This document shows positions 19,013-28,331 of a stretch of DNA of 64,000 nt, in pieces. How positions within the stretch are numbered: position 1 is the first letter of the stretch; every line of letters begins with the position of its first letter. The notes below the pieces were generated by a model. That model was not told where the DNA came from, did no database searches, and saw only the letters and a list, made by a program, of their open reading frames with translations. The position numbers were made by a program, and so were the translations under genes. Origin of the DNA: Paucimonas lemoignei (lineage in GTDB: Bacteria > Pseudomonadota > Gammaproteobacteria > Burkholderiales > Burkholderiaceae_D); contig NZ_SLZQ01000009.1 in the NCBI RefSeq assembly GCF_004342585.1, positions 1 through 64,000 of the forward strand. Reading direction: 5' to 3'.

Positions 19013-20645
19013 GAATCTGCCGCTGTAAGGTCGGGGAAGTTGAGGCGCCGCCCAGGGTGCCGTAGACGCGTCCGCAATCGGGGTCTGCGCGGCTGGCAAT
19101 GAATGCCTCGGCGATGGCTGACGGGGCATGTTCCAGCATCAGGCAGCATTGCGCCGCCAGCACCAGTTTTTGCGCGAAGCGGCGCGCCAGCATTTCGCGC
19201 TGCTGTGGTGGCGCTGTCATATCGTCCTTCAGGCTTTCCACCAGAACCTGCACGTCGGGATGGTCAGCCGCGACATCCAGCATATCGTCGAGCAGCAGCG
19301 CGAAAGCATCGGGCTCGCGCTCGATGGCGCGCAAGACATCGAGGCACATGATATTGCCCGAGCCTTCCCAGATCGAATTGACCGGCGCTTCACGGTACAT
19401 GCGCGCCATCGGTCCGGTCTCGACATAACCATTGCCGCCCCAGACTTCCATGCATTCGCCGGAAAATTCCAGCGCGCGCTTGCAGATCCAGAACTTGGCG
19501 GCCGGCGTCATGATGCGGCGCCATGCGCGGTCCAGCGGTTCGTTCGGAAAATCGAACGCTGCCGCCAGGCGCAGCATGAGCTGGGTCGCGGCTTCGCTTT
19601 CCAGCGCCAGGTCGCATAGCACGTTGCGCATCAGCGGCTGTTCGATCAGCGGCTTGCCGAAGGCGCTACGGTGGCGGGCGTGATGCACTGCCTGCGCAAA
19701 GGCCTGGCGCATCAGGCCGGCGCTGCCGATGACGCAATCCAGGCGCGTATAGCCGGCCATTTCAATAATGGTGGGGATGCCGCGTCCTTCCTCGCCGATC
19801 ATGACGCCATAGGCATCCTGGAACTCGACTTCGCTGCTCGAATTCGAGCGGTTGCCGAGCTTGTCCTTCAAGCGTTGTATCAGGACGGTATTCTTTGTGC
19901 CATCCGGACGCCAGCGCGGCACGAAAAAGCAGGACAAGCCTTCCTCGGTGCGAGCCAACACAAGATGGGCATCGCACATCGGCGCCGAAAAAAACCATTT
20001 GTGCCCGGTGAGCAGATATTCGGTGCCGCGTCCGCCTGGGCCGTCGGGACGGGCGATCGTGGCATTGCTGCGCACATCCGAGCCGCCCTGTTTTTCCGTC
20101 ATGCCCATGCCGATCAGAATGGAATCCTTGGCGGACATCGGCAAGTCGCGCGGGTCGTGCTCCAGCGAATAGAGTTTTTCCTGCAGCTGGGCGAACAAGC
20201 CTGCTTCCTTTTGCAGCACCGGAATCGATGCAAAGGTCATGGTGGTCGGGCAGAGCGAGCCGGCTTCGATCTGCGCATGCATGTAATAACCGGCGGCGCG
20301 CGCCACATGGGCGCCTGGGCGTGGCGTCGTCCAGGGCAGGGCATGCAATCCCTCTCGCCGCAGCAGCGCCAGCAGCAGGTGCCAGCTTGGATGAAAGCTC
20401 ACGACATCAGTGCGATTGCCGTAACGGTCGTGCGTCATCAGCTCCGGCAAATGATGGTTGGCCATGTCGCCCAGCTGCAGGATGCGCCCCTGGCCCAATT
20501 CGGTGCCAAGGCGCCGCAGTTCGTCCAGGTGCCAATCGGCATTTTCGCGTTCCACGCCTTCGCACAGCGCGATATCGCTGACGAACAGATCGTAGTCGCG
20601 CAATTCAGGTACCTGGTTGGTGACTTCATGGGTGAACCATTGCAT
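18990..20645 (-). CDS. aidB: AidB-like acyl-CoA dehydrogenase
   Basis: FAD flavoprotein of the acyl-CoA dehydrogenase fold, close to E. coli AidB (adaptive response to alkylation), which has DNA-binding ability and only weak dehydrogenase activity. Matching blocks include FHPSWHLL, EAGSLCPTTMTFA, GMGMTEKQGGSDVRSN, GHKWFFSAP, RLKDKLGNRSNSSSEVEF, and EAPVNSIWEGSGNIMCLDVLR. The start at 20645 is preferred because GGAGAAGGT precedes it and MQWFTHEV matches the AidB N-terminus; 551 residues against 541 in E. coli. It stands alone on the minus strand between the efflux operon and dnaX. Confidence 0.87.
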   Translation of the reverse strand: MQWFTHEVTNQVPELRDYDLFVSDIALCEGVERENADWHLDELRRLGTELGQGRILQLGDMANHHLPELMTHDRYGNRTDVVSFHPSWHLLLALLRREGLHALPWTTPRPGAHVARAAGYYMHAQIEAGSLCPTTMTFASIPVLQKEAGLFAQLQEKLYSLEHDPRDLPMSAKDSILIGMGMTEKQGGSDVRSNATIARPDGPGGRGTEYLLTGHKWFFSAPMCDAHLVLARTEEGLSCFFVPRWRPDGTKNTVLIQRLKDKLGNRSNSSSEVEFQDAYGVMIGEEGRGIPTIIEMAGYTRLDCVIGSAGLMRQAFAQAVHHARHRSAFGKPLIEQPLMRNVLCDLALESEAATQLMLRLAAAFDFPNEPLDRAWRRIMTPAAKFWICKRALEFSGECMEVWGGNGYVETGPMARMYREAPVNSIWEGSGNIMCLDVLRAIEREPDAFALLLDDMLDVAADHPDVQVLVESLKDDMTAPPQQREMLARRFAQKLVLAAQCCLMLEHAPSAIAEAFIASRADPDCGRVYGTLGGASTSPTLQRQILSRAWPH

Positions 20646-20814
20646 TACCTTCTCCGGGACGACTATCAGTCTTTCGATAATAGGAGGATTCCAGCGCGGT
20701 TTGCAAGTCTGGCAAGACCCAGTCCTGCGGATTTGCATGGCAAAGGGCAGGAAGTCGCCTTGCCAGGCCGCAGGTCAGGTAAAATGCTATTTACATTCAA
20801 CATGTAGCGCGGCT

Positions 20815-22752
20815 ATGTCTTATCAAGTTCTGGCAAGAAAGTATCGCCCCAAAAGCTTTGACACCCTGGTCGGGCAAGAGCACGTCGTGCGCGCGCTGAC
20901 GCATGCGCTCGAGCACAAGCGCCTGCATCACGCTTACCTGTTCACCGGCACGCGCGGTGTCGGCAAGACTACCTTGTCCCGTATCCTCGCCAAATCCTTC
21001 AATTGCCGCGGCGCGGATGGCAATGGCGACATCACGGCCCAGCCTTGCGGCGTATGCGAGGCTTGTACGGCAATCGATGCCGGGCGTTTCGTCGATTACA
21101 TCGAGATGGACGCGGCTTCCAACCGCGGCGTCGATGAAATGGCGCAATTGCTGGAACAGGCGATTTACGCACCGTCCAATGCCCGCTTCAAGGTCTACAT
21201 GATCGACGAAGTGCACATGCTCACCAATCATGCCTTCAACGCCATGCTGAAGACATTGGAAGAGCCGCCGGAGCATGTGAAGTTCATTCTCGCGACCACC
21301 GATCCGCAAAAGATTCCGGTAACAGTGCTGTCGCGCTGCCTGCAATTCAACTTGAAGCAGATGCCGCCCGGGCATATCGTCGGCCATCTGGAAAATATTC
21401 TCGGCCAGGAAAGCATCGAGTTCGAAACGCCGGCTTTGCGCTTGCTGGCACAGGGCGCGCATGGTTCGATGCGCGATGCCTTGTCGTTGACCGACCAGGC
21501 GATCGCCTATGCCGCCGGCAAGGTGACGCTGGAAGCGGTGCAGGGCATGCTTGGCGCGCTCGATCAATCCTATCTCGTGCGCGTACTGGATGCACTGGCG
21601 CAAAAGGATGGCGCTGGCTTGCTTGCTGTCGCCGATGAAATGGCGGCGCGCAGCCTGTCGTATAACGGCGCGCTGCAGGACCTGGGTTCGCTGCTGCATC
21701 GCATCGCCCTGGCGCAGTCGGTGCCTTCCGCCGTGCCGGACGATTTGCCTGAACGCGAAGATATCCTGCGGCTGGCAAAAGAGTTCGATCCGGAAGAAGT
21801 GCAGCTGTTTTACCAGATCGCCGTGCATGGCCGAAATGAACTGGGACTGGCGCCGGATGAATATGCCGGTTTCTCTATGACCTTGTTGCGCATGTTGGCT
21901 TTTCGTCCCGGAATCGGCGGCGGCGAAGCGCAGGTCGTGCAGACGCCAGCGGTAGCTGCCGCGCCGGTAGCTCCGGCACCGGCACCGGCAAAGCTTGCAG
22001 CAACGCCACAGGTCGCCAGCGCCAGCGTGCCTGCGCCGGCTCGCTCCGCGGGTGGCATGAGCCCGGCACGTGCTGCCCTGGAAGCCGCGCGTAATGGCGG
22101 CAAGTTGCCCGCCGGCGTGACCGTCAACGCATCGCCGCGGCCGGCAGAGCCAGCCATGCCGGCTCCAGCACCGACTGCTTCTCAGCCGAAGTCGCCGGCG
22201 CCATGGGAAGATGACGTGGTGCATGCAGCATCGGCTGGCGTCGCCACCGTGGCCGAGGCTCAAAAAAAAACTGAAGTTGCCGAAGAGCCCGCAGGAGCCA
22301 TAGTGCCGGCAGCCCGTACCGGTGCCTCGCCCCGGCGCCAGGTGATGTCCGGCCCGGTGCCGGCGCTGAACTGGGATGGCAACTGGCCCGCGCTCGCGGC
22401 AAACTTGCCGGTACGAGGTGTGGCGCAGCAGCTGGCGCAGCAAAGCGAATTGATCGACTGCGATACCAGCGGCAACAATGTGATATTCAACTTGCGCGTG
22501 CCGCTGGAAACCTTGTGCGCAGCCGGCAGCGTGGACAAGCTGGCGGCGGCGTTGACCGAGCATTTCGGCAAGCCGGTGCGCGTGACGACGGAAATCGGCG
22601 CTGTCGAACAGACCGCCAATGCGGCTGCGTTGGCCGACCGGGCAGAACGCCAGCGGCAGGCGGAAGAAACGATGAATACCGACCCGTTCGTGCAGACCCT
22701 GATGCGCGAATTCGGCGCCACGATCGTGCCGGGATCGATCAGGCCGGTGTGA
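20815..22752 (+). CDS. dnaX: DNA polymerase III subunits tau and gamma
   Basis: Clamp-loader ATPase. It starts MSYQVLARKYRPKSFDTLVGQ; Walker A GTRGVGKTT, the zinc-module cysteines (C62, then CGVCEAC), DEVHMLTNHAFNAMLKTLEEPP, and sensor SRCLQF follow. Domain III ends near residue 370. A long Ala/Pro-rich linker leads to domains IV-V that in tau bind DnaB and the polymerase. 645 residues, as in E. coli tau (643). An A9 run at 22262-22270 lies in the linker and would yield a 486-residue gamma form. The ATG at 20815 is supported by homology; the frame is open further upstream. Confidence 0.95.
   Translation: MSYQVLARKYRPKSFDTLVGQEHVVRALTHALEHKRLHHAYLFTGTRGVGKTTLSRILAKSFNCRGADGNGDITAQPCGVCEACTAIDAGRFVDYIEMDAASNRGVDEMAQLLEQAIYAPSNARFKVYMIDEVHMLTNHAFNAMLKTLEEPPEHVKFILATTDPQKIPVTVLSRCLQFNLKQMPPGHIVGHLENILGQESIEFETPALRLLAQGAHGSMRDALSLTDQAIAYAAGKVTLEAVQGMLGALDQSYLVRVLDALAQKDGAGLLAVADEMAARSLSYNGALQDLGSLLHRIALAQSVPSAVPDDLPEREDILRLAKEFDPEEVQLFYQIAVHGRNELGLAPDEYAGFSMTLLRMLAFRPGIGGGEAQVVQTPAVAAAPVAPAPAPAKLAATPQVASASVPAPARSAGGMSPARAALEAARNGGKLPAGVTVNASPRPAEPAMPAPAPTASQPKSPAPWEDDVVHAASAGVATVAEAQKKTEVAEEPAGAIVPAARTGASPRRQVMSGPVPALNWDGNWPALAANLPVRGVAQQLAQQSELIDCDTSGNNVIFNLRVPLETLCAAGSVDKLAAALTEHFGKPVRVTTEIGAVEQTANAAALADRAERQRQAEETMNTDPFVQTLMREFGATIVPGSIRPV
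22257..22289 (+). promoter_or_regulatory. probable dnaX slippage site for gamma subunit
   Basis: Nine consecutive A residues (22262-22270) are read C-AAA-AAA-AAA-CT as CAA AAA AAA ACT. A -1 shift, or one extra A in the mRNA, gives AAC then TGA at 22272-22274, ending the protein at once. The +1 frame also stops soon, at 22301-22303. GGCTC (22257-22261) and GAGCC (22285-22289) flank the run and could pair. Confidence 0.65.
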
Positions 22753-22819
22753 TGGATCAATGGGGCACAACCTGCCCTGGCGTATAACTTAACGCGTTTA
22801 ACTATTAAGGAGCTCTACC

Positions 22820-23146
22820 ATGATGAAAGGCCAATTGGCAGGCTTGATGAAGCAAGCACAGGCAATGCAGGACAATATGAAGAAGATGCAGGACCAGCTG
22901 GCCGCCATCGAAGTCGAAGGCCAGTCCGGCGCCGGCATGGTCAAGGTCGTCATGACTTGCAAGAACGATGTCAAACGCGTGTCGATCGACCCTTCGCTGC
23001 TGGGCGATGACAAGGATATGCTGGAAGACCTGGTGGCTGCCGCCTTCAACGATGCGGTGCGCAAGGCAGAAGCGACGTCGCAGGAAAAGATGGCTGGTGT
23101 TACCGCCGGCTTGCCGCTGCCGCCTGGCTTCAAGATGCCGTTTTAA
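22820..23146 (+). CDS. YbaB/EbfC nucleoid-associated protein
   Basis: Small DNA-binding dimer. [27 protein letters not shown] at the N-terminus and [21 protein letters not shown] in the middle define the family. 108 residues. AAGGAG lies 9 bases before the ATG at 22820. The order dnaX-ybaB-recR is conserved across proteobacteria. Confidence 0.93.
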   Translation: MMKGQLAGLMKQAQAMQDNMKKMQDQLAAIEVEGQSGAGMVKVVMTCKNDVKRVSIDPSLLGDDKDMLEDLVAAAFNDAVRKAEATSQEKMAGVTAGLPLPPGFKMPF

Positions 23147-23194
23147 ATTAATAACGATGCGGCAGTTCGTTGCCGCCTCCGGAATTAAGCTTAC

Positions 23195-23791
23195 GTGAAA
23201 ACTCCGTCCAGTCTCGAATTCCTGTCCGAAGCCCTGCGCCGCTTGCCCGGCGTCGGGCCCAAGTCTGCGCAACGCATGGCTTACCACCTGATGCAGCATG
23301 ACCGCGACGGCGCGGCGATGCTGGGTAGGGCGCTGAACCAGGCGGTTGAGCGCGTTCATCATTGTGAGCGCTGCAATACGTTCACCGAGAATCCGGTATG
23401 CGAGACTTGTCTTGACCCGGATCGCGACCTGAGCCTGTTGTGCGTGGTCGAGACGCCGGCCGACCAGTTGATGATCGAGCAGACCCTGACCTACAAGGGC
23501 TTGTACTTTGTCCTGATGGGGCATCTGTCGCCACTCGACGGCATCGGCCCCAAGGACATTCATCTCGAAAAGCTGATCGCGCGGGCCACGGATGGCGTGG
23601 TGAAGGAAGTGATCCTGGCGACCAACTTCACCAACGAAGGCGAAGCGACCGCTCACTACATCAGCGAAACGCTCAAGGCGCGCGGCTTGAAAGTGAGTCG
23701 CCTGGCGCGCGGCGTGCCGGTCGGCGGCGAGCTGGAATACGTGGACGCCGGCACGATTGCGCGTGCCATGCTGGATCGCCGGGCGACCTGA
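23195..23791 (+). CDS. recR: recombination mediator RecR
   Basis: Gap-repair protein acting with RecF/RecO to load Rec[28 protein letters not shown] is the helix-hairpin-helix region, [16 protein letters not shown] the zinc finger, and [17 protein letters not shown] the Toprim domain start. 198 residues, normal. It begins with GTG at 23195. Confidence 0.95.
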   Translation: MKTPSSLEFLSEALRRLPGVGPKSAQRMAYHLMQHDRDGAAMLGRALNQAVERVHHCERCNTFTENPVCETCLDPDRDLSLLCVVETPADQLMIEQTLTYKGLYFVLMGHLSPLDGIGPKDIHLEKLIARATDGVVKEVILATNFTNEGEATAHYISETLKARGLKVSRLARGVPVGGELEYVDAGTIARAMLDRRAT

Positions 23792-23827
23792 TTTTCGGTG
23801 CAACGCCATTTGCGGCGCGCGCATGGT

Positions 23828-23863
23828 GAATCACGGCAAGGGCGGCGAATCACGGCAAGGGCG
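23828..23863 (+). repeat. 17-bp direct repeat, period 19
   Basis: GAATCACGGCAAGGGCG occurs at 23828-23844 and 23847-23863, separated by 2 bases, in the gap between recR and the CoA-transferase gene. Confidence 0.85.
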
Positions 23864-23982
23864 CCCCGTAATCAGTAGGCGCTTGTGCCATGTAAGTAAA
23901 TCCAGTCACATCACTGCTCTTTTGAGCACGCAGCTACGCGTGGGATAATGCCATTTTTTCATCCCGACTACGCGCTATTCCC

Positions 23983-25221
23983 ATGACTTCCTCTTTTGGC
24001 CCGCTTGCCGGCATCAAGGTGCTGGAGCTCGGCACGCTGATCGCCGGCCCGTTCTGTTCCCGCATGCTTGCCGAATTCGGCGCCGAAGTCATCAAGGTCG
24101 AATCGCCCGATGGCGGCGATCCGATTCGCCAGTGGCGCGTCCTGAAGGATGGCACCTCGCTCTGGTGGTACGTCCAGTCGCGCAACAAGAAAAGCATCAC
24201 GCTTAATCTGAAAGATCCGCGCGGGCAGGAGATCGCCAGAAAGCTGGCGCTCGAAGCGGACATCATCATCGAGAACTACCGTCCCGGCGTGCTGGAAAAG
24301 TGGGGGCTGGGTTACGAAGCGCTCAAGGCAATCAACCCCGCGACCATCATGGTGCGCCTGTCCGGTTATGGCCAGACCGGACCGATGAAAGACTTGCCGG
24401 GCTTTGGCGCAATCGGCGAATCGATGGGCGGCATGCGTTATGTGTCAGGACATCCGGATCGCCCGCCGGTACGCATCGGCATTTCCATCGGCGATTCTCT
24501 CGCGGCTTTGCATGGCGTGATCGGCGCGATGATGGCTTTGCGCCACCGCGATGCCACCGGTGGCCGCTGGAATGGCGAAACTGGCGAAGCTTGCCGCGCC
24601 GGCCAGGGACAGGTGGTGGACGTCGCGCTGTACGAGGCGGTGTTCAACATGATGGAGTCGCTCGTGCCGGAATATGACCACGCGGGCGTGGTGCGCGAGC
24701 GTACCGGCGGCGCCTTGCCGGGCATCGTGCCGTCGAATACCTATATGACGAAAGAAGGCGCCAATATCGTCATCGCCGGCAATGGCGACGCCATCTTCAA
24801 GCGCCTCATGATCGCCATCGGCCGCGAAGATATGGCCGATGATCCGCAACTCGCACGCAACGACGGACGCGTGCCGCGCACAACGGAAATCGATGGCGCG
24901 ATCCAGGCCTGGTGCGATACGCAAAGTATCGATGAAGCGTTGGCGACCTTGCAGGCAGCCGACGTGCCGGTTGGGAAAATCTACTCGGTGCGCGACATGA
25001 TGAGCGACCCGCAATTCCTGGCGCGGCAAATGTTCGAACAGCACCAATTCAGCGATGGCACGCCGATCAGGCTGCCGGCGATTACGCCTAAACTGTCACA
25101 GACACCAGGTGAAACCCGCTGGCTCGGCCCCAAGCTGGGCGAGCATACTGAAGCAATATTGGCTGAACTGGGTTATGAACTTGCGGCCATTGAGCAGCTA
25201 CGCATTGAAAAAGTGATTTAG
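23983..25221 (+). CDS. CaiB/BaiF family CoA-transferase
   Basis: Family III CoA-transferase, forming interlocked dimers. PLAGIKVLELGTLIAGPFCSRMLAEFGAEVIKVE is the conserved N-terminus, and RNKKSITLNLK, ENYRPGVLEKWGLGY and SGYGQTGPM follow. The expected catalytic Asp is in GISIGDSLAALHG. 412 residues, normal. The acyl substrate (formyl-, succinyl-, glutaryl-CoA or other) cannot be predicted. It is not obviously in an operon. Confidence 0.87.
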   Translation: MTSSFGPLAGIKVLELGTLIAGPFCSRMLAEFGAEVIKVESPDGGDPIRQWRVLKDGTSLWWYVQSRNKKSITLNLKDPRGQEIARKLALEADIIIENYRPGVLEKWGLGYEALKAINPATIMVRLSGYGQTGPMKDLPGFGAIGESMGGMRYVSGHPDRPPVRIGISIGDSLAALHGVIGAMMALRHRDATGGRWNGETGEACRAGQGQVVDVALYEAVFNMMESLVPEYDHAGVVRERTGGALPGIVPSNTYMTKEGANIVIAGNGDAIFKRLMIAIGREDMADDPQLARNDGRVPRTTEIDGAIQAWCDTQSIDEALATLQAADVPVGKIYSVRDMMSDPQFLARQMFEQHQFSDGTPIRLPAITPKLSQTPGETRWLGPKLGEHTEAILAELGYELAAIEQLRIEKVI

Positions 25222-25447
25222 CATCGGCGAACTTTCTGTTTGCAGAAGCCTTGGTTGGACGGACACAACAACACTCGGACATTTTTCAGTTGGCGGCAAA
25301 ATTTAACTGACAATCTTGCCTCGCCGAAATAACAATTTGATACAAGAATTTGCAATTTTCCTGCTTTTTCTCCGATTGAATTCTGTTATCATTTGATCAA
25401 TATCATCATCGTAAGCCGTACAGTCTTTCTTTTTAGAAAACAATACT

Positions 25448-26311
25448 ATGAACCAGGCTTTACAGACTGCTCCCGCCGTTGCTGCCGGTCCCAGGCGTTT
25501 TAACCTTGAGATCATCGGTTTTTCTCCTGCCGAAAAGGCCATGCTGTCATCGACTTTTCGCCTGACCGGACGTCGGGCGTTTTTTTATGCCGAAGCGACG
25601 GAGCCGAACCAGCGCACGGACATTTATCTGGCAAACGGAGACAGTCCGGAAGCGTTGAAGGAGCTCGCCGAACGCGCGCCCAATGCTTACGCGCCGGCAG
25701 TGCTGATCGGTCGCTCGCCGATGGACATCGGCTGGCCGCGAGTGGAGAAGCCGATTCACTGGATGCGTCTGTTCGAGCAACTGGATGTCGTGATGCAGGC
25801 GGCGCTGGCGGAACGGAGCCGGCGCGAGAGCGCGAATGGCGAGAAGTGGGATGGCCGTACCTTCCGCCGCGCCATCGACCAGGACCTGCCGCCGGAAGTC
25901 GTCATTGTCGAACCCAGCCCGAACGAGTCGGTGCTGGTGGTGGATGACAGCGCTACCGTGCGCGCTTTCATGAAGGCCAAGCTGGCGCCATTCCGCTTCG
26001 ATGTCGATTATGCGGCCGACGGCGAGAGCGCCATCGATATGGCGCAGGCCAAGCCCTATACCTGCATTTTCCTGGACATCATGATGCCGGGCATCGATGG
26101 CTATCAGGTATGCAAGCGCATCAAGGGGAGCGCCGCCACCCGGAATACCGCGGTCGTCATGTTGACCAGCAAGTCGGGTACTTTCGATAAATTCCGCGGC
26201 AACTGGGCAGGGTGCGATGCCTATCTGGGCAAGCCGGTCAGCGAGGATGAGTTGCTCGCGACGATTGCCAAGTTCTTGCCGAGTGCACGCAAGGTGATCA
26301 ACGTCGCCTGA
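25448..26311 (+). CDS. response regulator with N-terminal novel domain and C-terminal receiver
   Basis: The receiver domain occupies about 161-280: SVLVVDDSATVRAFMKAKL with the acidic pair, phospho-acceptor Asp in CIFLDIMMPGIDGYQVCK, MLTSKSG, and the Lys in LGKPVSEDEL. The first 150 residues resemble no output domain that I recognise; they look like a diverged, receiver-sized alpha/beta unit. The receiver at the C-terminus is unusual, and no DNA-binding domain is present. Receivers with similar core motifs occur in PilG/PilH and chemotaxis-like systems, which could fit the pilus genes at 314-5794, but no kinase is nearby. Confidence 0.8.
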   Translation: MNQALQTAPAVAAGPRRFNLEIIGFSPAEKAMLSSTFRLTGRRAFFYAEATEPNQRTDIYLANGDSPEALKELAERAPNAYAPAVLIGRSPMDIGWPRVEKPIHWMRLFEQLDVVMQAALAERSRRESANGEKWDGRTFRRAIDQDLPPEVVIVEPSPNESVLVVDDSATVRAFMKAKLAPFRFDVDYAADGESAIDMAQAKPYTCIFLDIMMPGIDGYQVCKRIKGSAATRNTAVVMLTSKSGTFDKFRGNWAGCDAYLGKPVSEDELLATIAKFLPSARKVINVA

Positions 26312-26377
26312 GTAACCGGTAAGGATAAGGCATGAAGAACATCATGCTTCCATGGCTGAGGCGGAATATCTGGAAAT

Positions 26378-26406
26378 AAAAAAGCGGGATGAATTCCCGC
26401 TTTTTT
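26378..26406. terminator. bidirectional intrinsic terminator
   Basis: AAAAAAGCGGG (26378-26388), 7-nt loop, CCCGCTTTTTT (26396-26406). It lies between the response regulator gene and the convergent tal gene. Confidence 0.92.
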
Positions 26407-26432
26407 ATTTGCTGCCGAATACAGGCGATTGA

Positions 26433-27368
26433 TCAGCGCAGCGCGTCGACCATCTTCTCCAGTTTGATGGCGTCGGCGCAGAAGAGGCGGATGCCTTCGG
26501 CCAGTTTTTCTGTCGCCATCGCATCGTCGTTGACCATCAGGCGGAATGTCTTTTCATCAAGCGACAGTTTTTCTAGGTCGGACGCCTGTGCCGACTCGCT
26601 GCTGAGCTTGCGCGTAACCGGCGCATCGGTCTCTGCCAGCTTTTGCAGCAATTCCGGGCTGATCGTAAGCAGGTCGCAACCAGCCAGTTCCGTCAATTGC
26701 GAGGTGTTGCGGAAGCTCGCGCCCATCACTTCGGTCTTGTAGCCGAACTTGCGATAGTAGTTATAAATGCGCTTGACCGATTGCACGCCCGGATCGTTTT
26801 CGCCGGTGTATTCCTCGCCGGTCGATTTCTTGTACCAGTCGTAGATGCGGCCAACGAAGGGTGAAATCAGTTGCGCGCCCGCTTCGGCGCAGGCAATCGC
26901 CTGCGGCAGCGAAAACAGCAGGGTCATGTTGCAGCGGATGCCTTCCTTTTCCAGCACTTCGGCGGCGCGGATGCCTTCCCAGGTCGAGGCAATCTTGATT
27001 AGCACGCGCTCGCGCGGCACGTCGGCCTGCTCGTACAGGCGGATCAGTTCGCGACCCTTGGCGATGGTGCCTTCGGTATCGAAGGAAAGTCGCGCATCGG
27101 TTTCGGTCGAGACACGGCCCGGGATGATCTTCACGATTTCGCGGCCGAATGCCACCAGCAAGCGATCGATGATGTCGCCGGTCGACTTGCTGCCGTGATC
27201 GCGCACGGCCTGTTCGAGCAACGGGCGATATTCATCCTTTTGCACTGCCTTGAGGATCAATGAGGGATTGGTCGTGGCATCACGCGGCGCGAAGGCTTTC
27301 ATCGCCTGAAAGTCACCCGTGTCGGCAACGATGGTGGTGTATTGCTTGAGTTGTTCGAGTTGGTTCAT
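26433..27368 (-). CDS. tal: transaldolase
   Basis: Pentose-phosphate enzyme moving a dihydroxyacetone unit. It starts [19 protein letters not shown] at 27368, the standard TalA/TalB N-terminus; DATTNPSLI, the Schiff-base Lys in [20 protein letters not shown], and GASFRNTSQ follow. 311 residues. It lies 105 bp downstream of hexR on the same strand and probably ends the pgi-zwf-hexR-tal group. Confidence 0.94.
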   Translation of the reverse strand: MNQLEQLKQYTTIVADTGDFQAMKAFAPRDATTNPSLILKAVQKDEYRPLLEQAVRDHGSKSTGDIIDRLLVAFGREIVKIIPGRVSTETDARLSFDTEGTIAKGRELIRLYEQADVPRERVLIKIASTWEGIRAAEVLEKEGIRCNMTLLFSLPQAIACAEAGAQLISPFVGRIYDWYKKSTGEEYTGENDPGVQSVKRIYNYYRKFGYKTEVMGASFRNTSQLTELAGCDLLTISPELLQKLAETDAPVTRKLSSESAQASDLEKLSLDEKTFRLMVNDDAMATEKLAEGIRLFCADAIKLEKMVDALR

Positions 27369-27473
27369 GGCGTCAGGAAATATAAGCTGCAAGGCAAGCG
27401 CTTATTGTACGCAATTCACGTTATAGCCTGCCGATTTTTCGGCATCAGAGCGCATTGCATTGCTTTTAATCAA

Positions 27474-28325
27474 TCAGAGGAAAGTGTCAAAAGGCATATC
27501 CATTTTCTGCAAGGACTTTTGCGCATTCAGCATTTTCTTGCGGATTTCCGGGCCGCGCTTCAGCGCCAGGCCTACTGCCAGGATGTCGATCACGACCAGA
27601 TGCGCCAGACGCGCCGAGATCGGCGTATACGGATCAGCATTGAAGGACAGATCGATCGGCACCAGCACCGTGGCAAGTTCCGCCAGGGGCGTGCCGCTTG
27701 GGACCAGGGCGATGACATCGGCGCCAGCCTTTCTGGCCAGCCGCACGCTGCCGAGCAGGGCTGCGCTGCCGCCGCGCTGGGAGATGGCCACTACCGCATC
27801 GCCCTGGTTCAAGAGCGATGCCGAAATGCTGTGAATATGGGGATCGGAATAGGCCACTGTTGGCACGCCCGAGCGGAAGAACTTGTGCTGCGCATCGGCG
27901 GCGATGATGCCGGAAGTGCCTTGGCCATAGAACTCGATCTTGTTGGCGCGGGCGAGGACATCGAGCGCGCGCTGGATCGCTTCCGGCTGCAGGTTGTTGC
28001 GCAAATCGAGCAGCGCGTTGATCGAGCGGCTGCAGATCTTGCCGACCAAATCGGCGGTCAGGTCGTCGGGCGCGAGGGTCTCGTCGCCGCCGGGCATGGC
28101 CAAGGCCAGGTTCTGCGCCAGTTTAAGCTTGAACTCGTGCCAGCCGTCGTAGCCGATCGCGCGGCAAAAGCGCACGACGGTCGGTTCCGATACCTGCGCA
28201 TTCCTGGCGAGCGCCGTGATGTTTTCCGACACCGCCAGCTGCGGGTTTTCCAGGACCGCGAGCGCGACCCGTTTCTCCGACTTGGACAGGGTAGGGAGTT
28301 GAGTACGTATGGAATCCAGCAGCAT
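27474..28325 (-). CDS. hexR: HexR, RpiR-family regulator of sugar catabolism
   Basis: Repressor/dual regulator of Entner-Doudoroff and related genes, released by KDPG in the known cases. The N-terminal RpiR helix-turn-helix (about 1-77) includes VSEPTVVRFCRAIGYDGWHEFKLKLA; the SIS sugar-phosphate domain (about 115-260) includes FYGQGTSGIIAADAQHKF and VVAISQRGGSAALL. 283 residues. It begins 6 bp after the zwf stop, so the two are coupled. Dyads in the pgi/edd intergenic region are likely targets, which would make it autoregulatory. Confidence 0.9.
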   Translation of the reverse strand: MLLDSIRTQLPTLSKSEKRVALAVLENPQLAVSENITALARNAQVSEPTVVRFCRAIGYDGWHEFKLKLAQNLALAMPGGDETLAPDDLTADLVGKICSRSINALLDLRNNLQPEAIQRALDVLARANKIEFYGQGTSGIIAADAQHKFFRSGVPTVAYSDPHIHSISASLLNQGDAVVAISQRGGSAALLGSVRLARKAGADVIALVPSGTPLAELATVLVPIDLSFNADPYTPISARLAHLVVIDILAVGLALKRGPEIRKKMLNAQKSLQKMDMPFDTFL

Positions 28326-28331
28326 GCGTGC

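Noticed and set aside
22262-22272. E. coli-type A AAA AAG frameshift signal in dnaX
   Set aside because: The run is followed by C, not G, and no E. coli-like upstream Shine-Dalgarno or strong downstream hairpin is clear; the A9 slippage model fits better.
20797-22770. Long open frame of 657 codons antisense to dnaX
   Set aside because: Its translation is rich in His, Arg, Gln and Cys with no domain, and it mirrors the third-position GC bias of dnaX. Similar antisense frames over ribBA/ribH, edd, hrpA and zwf were rejected for the same reason.
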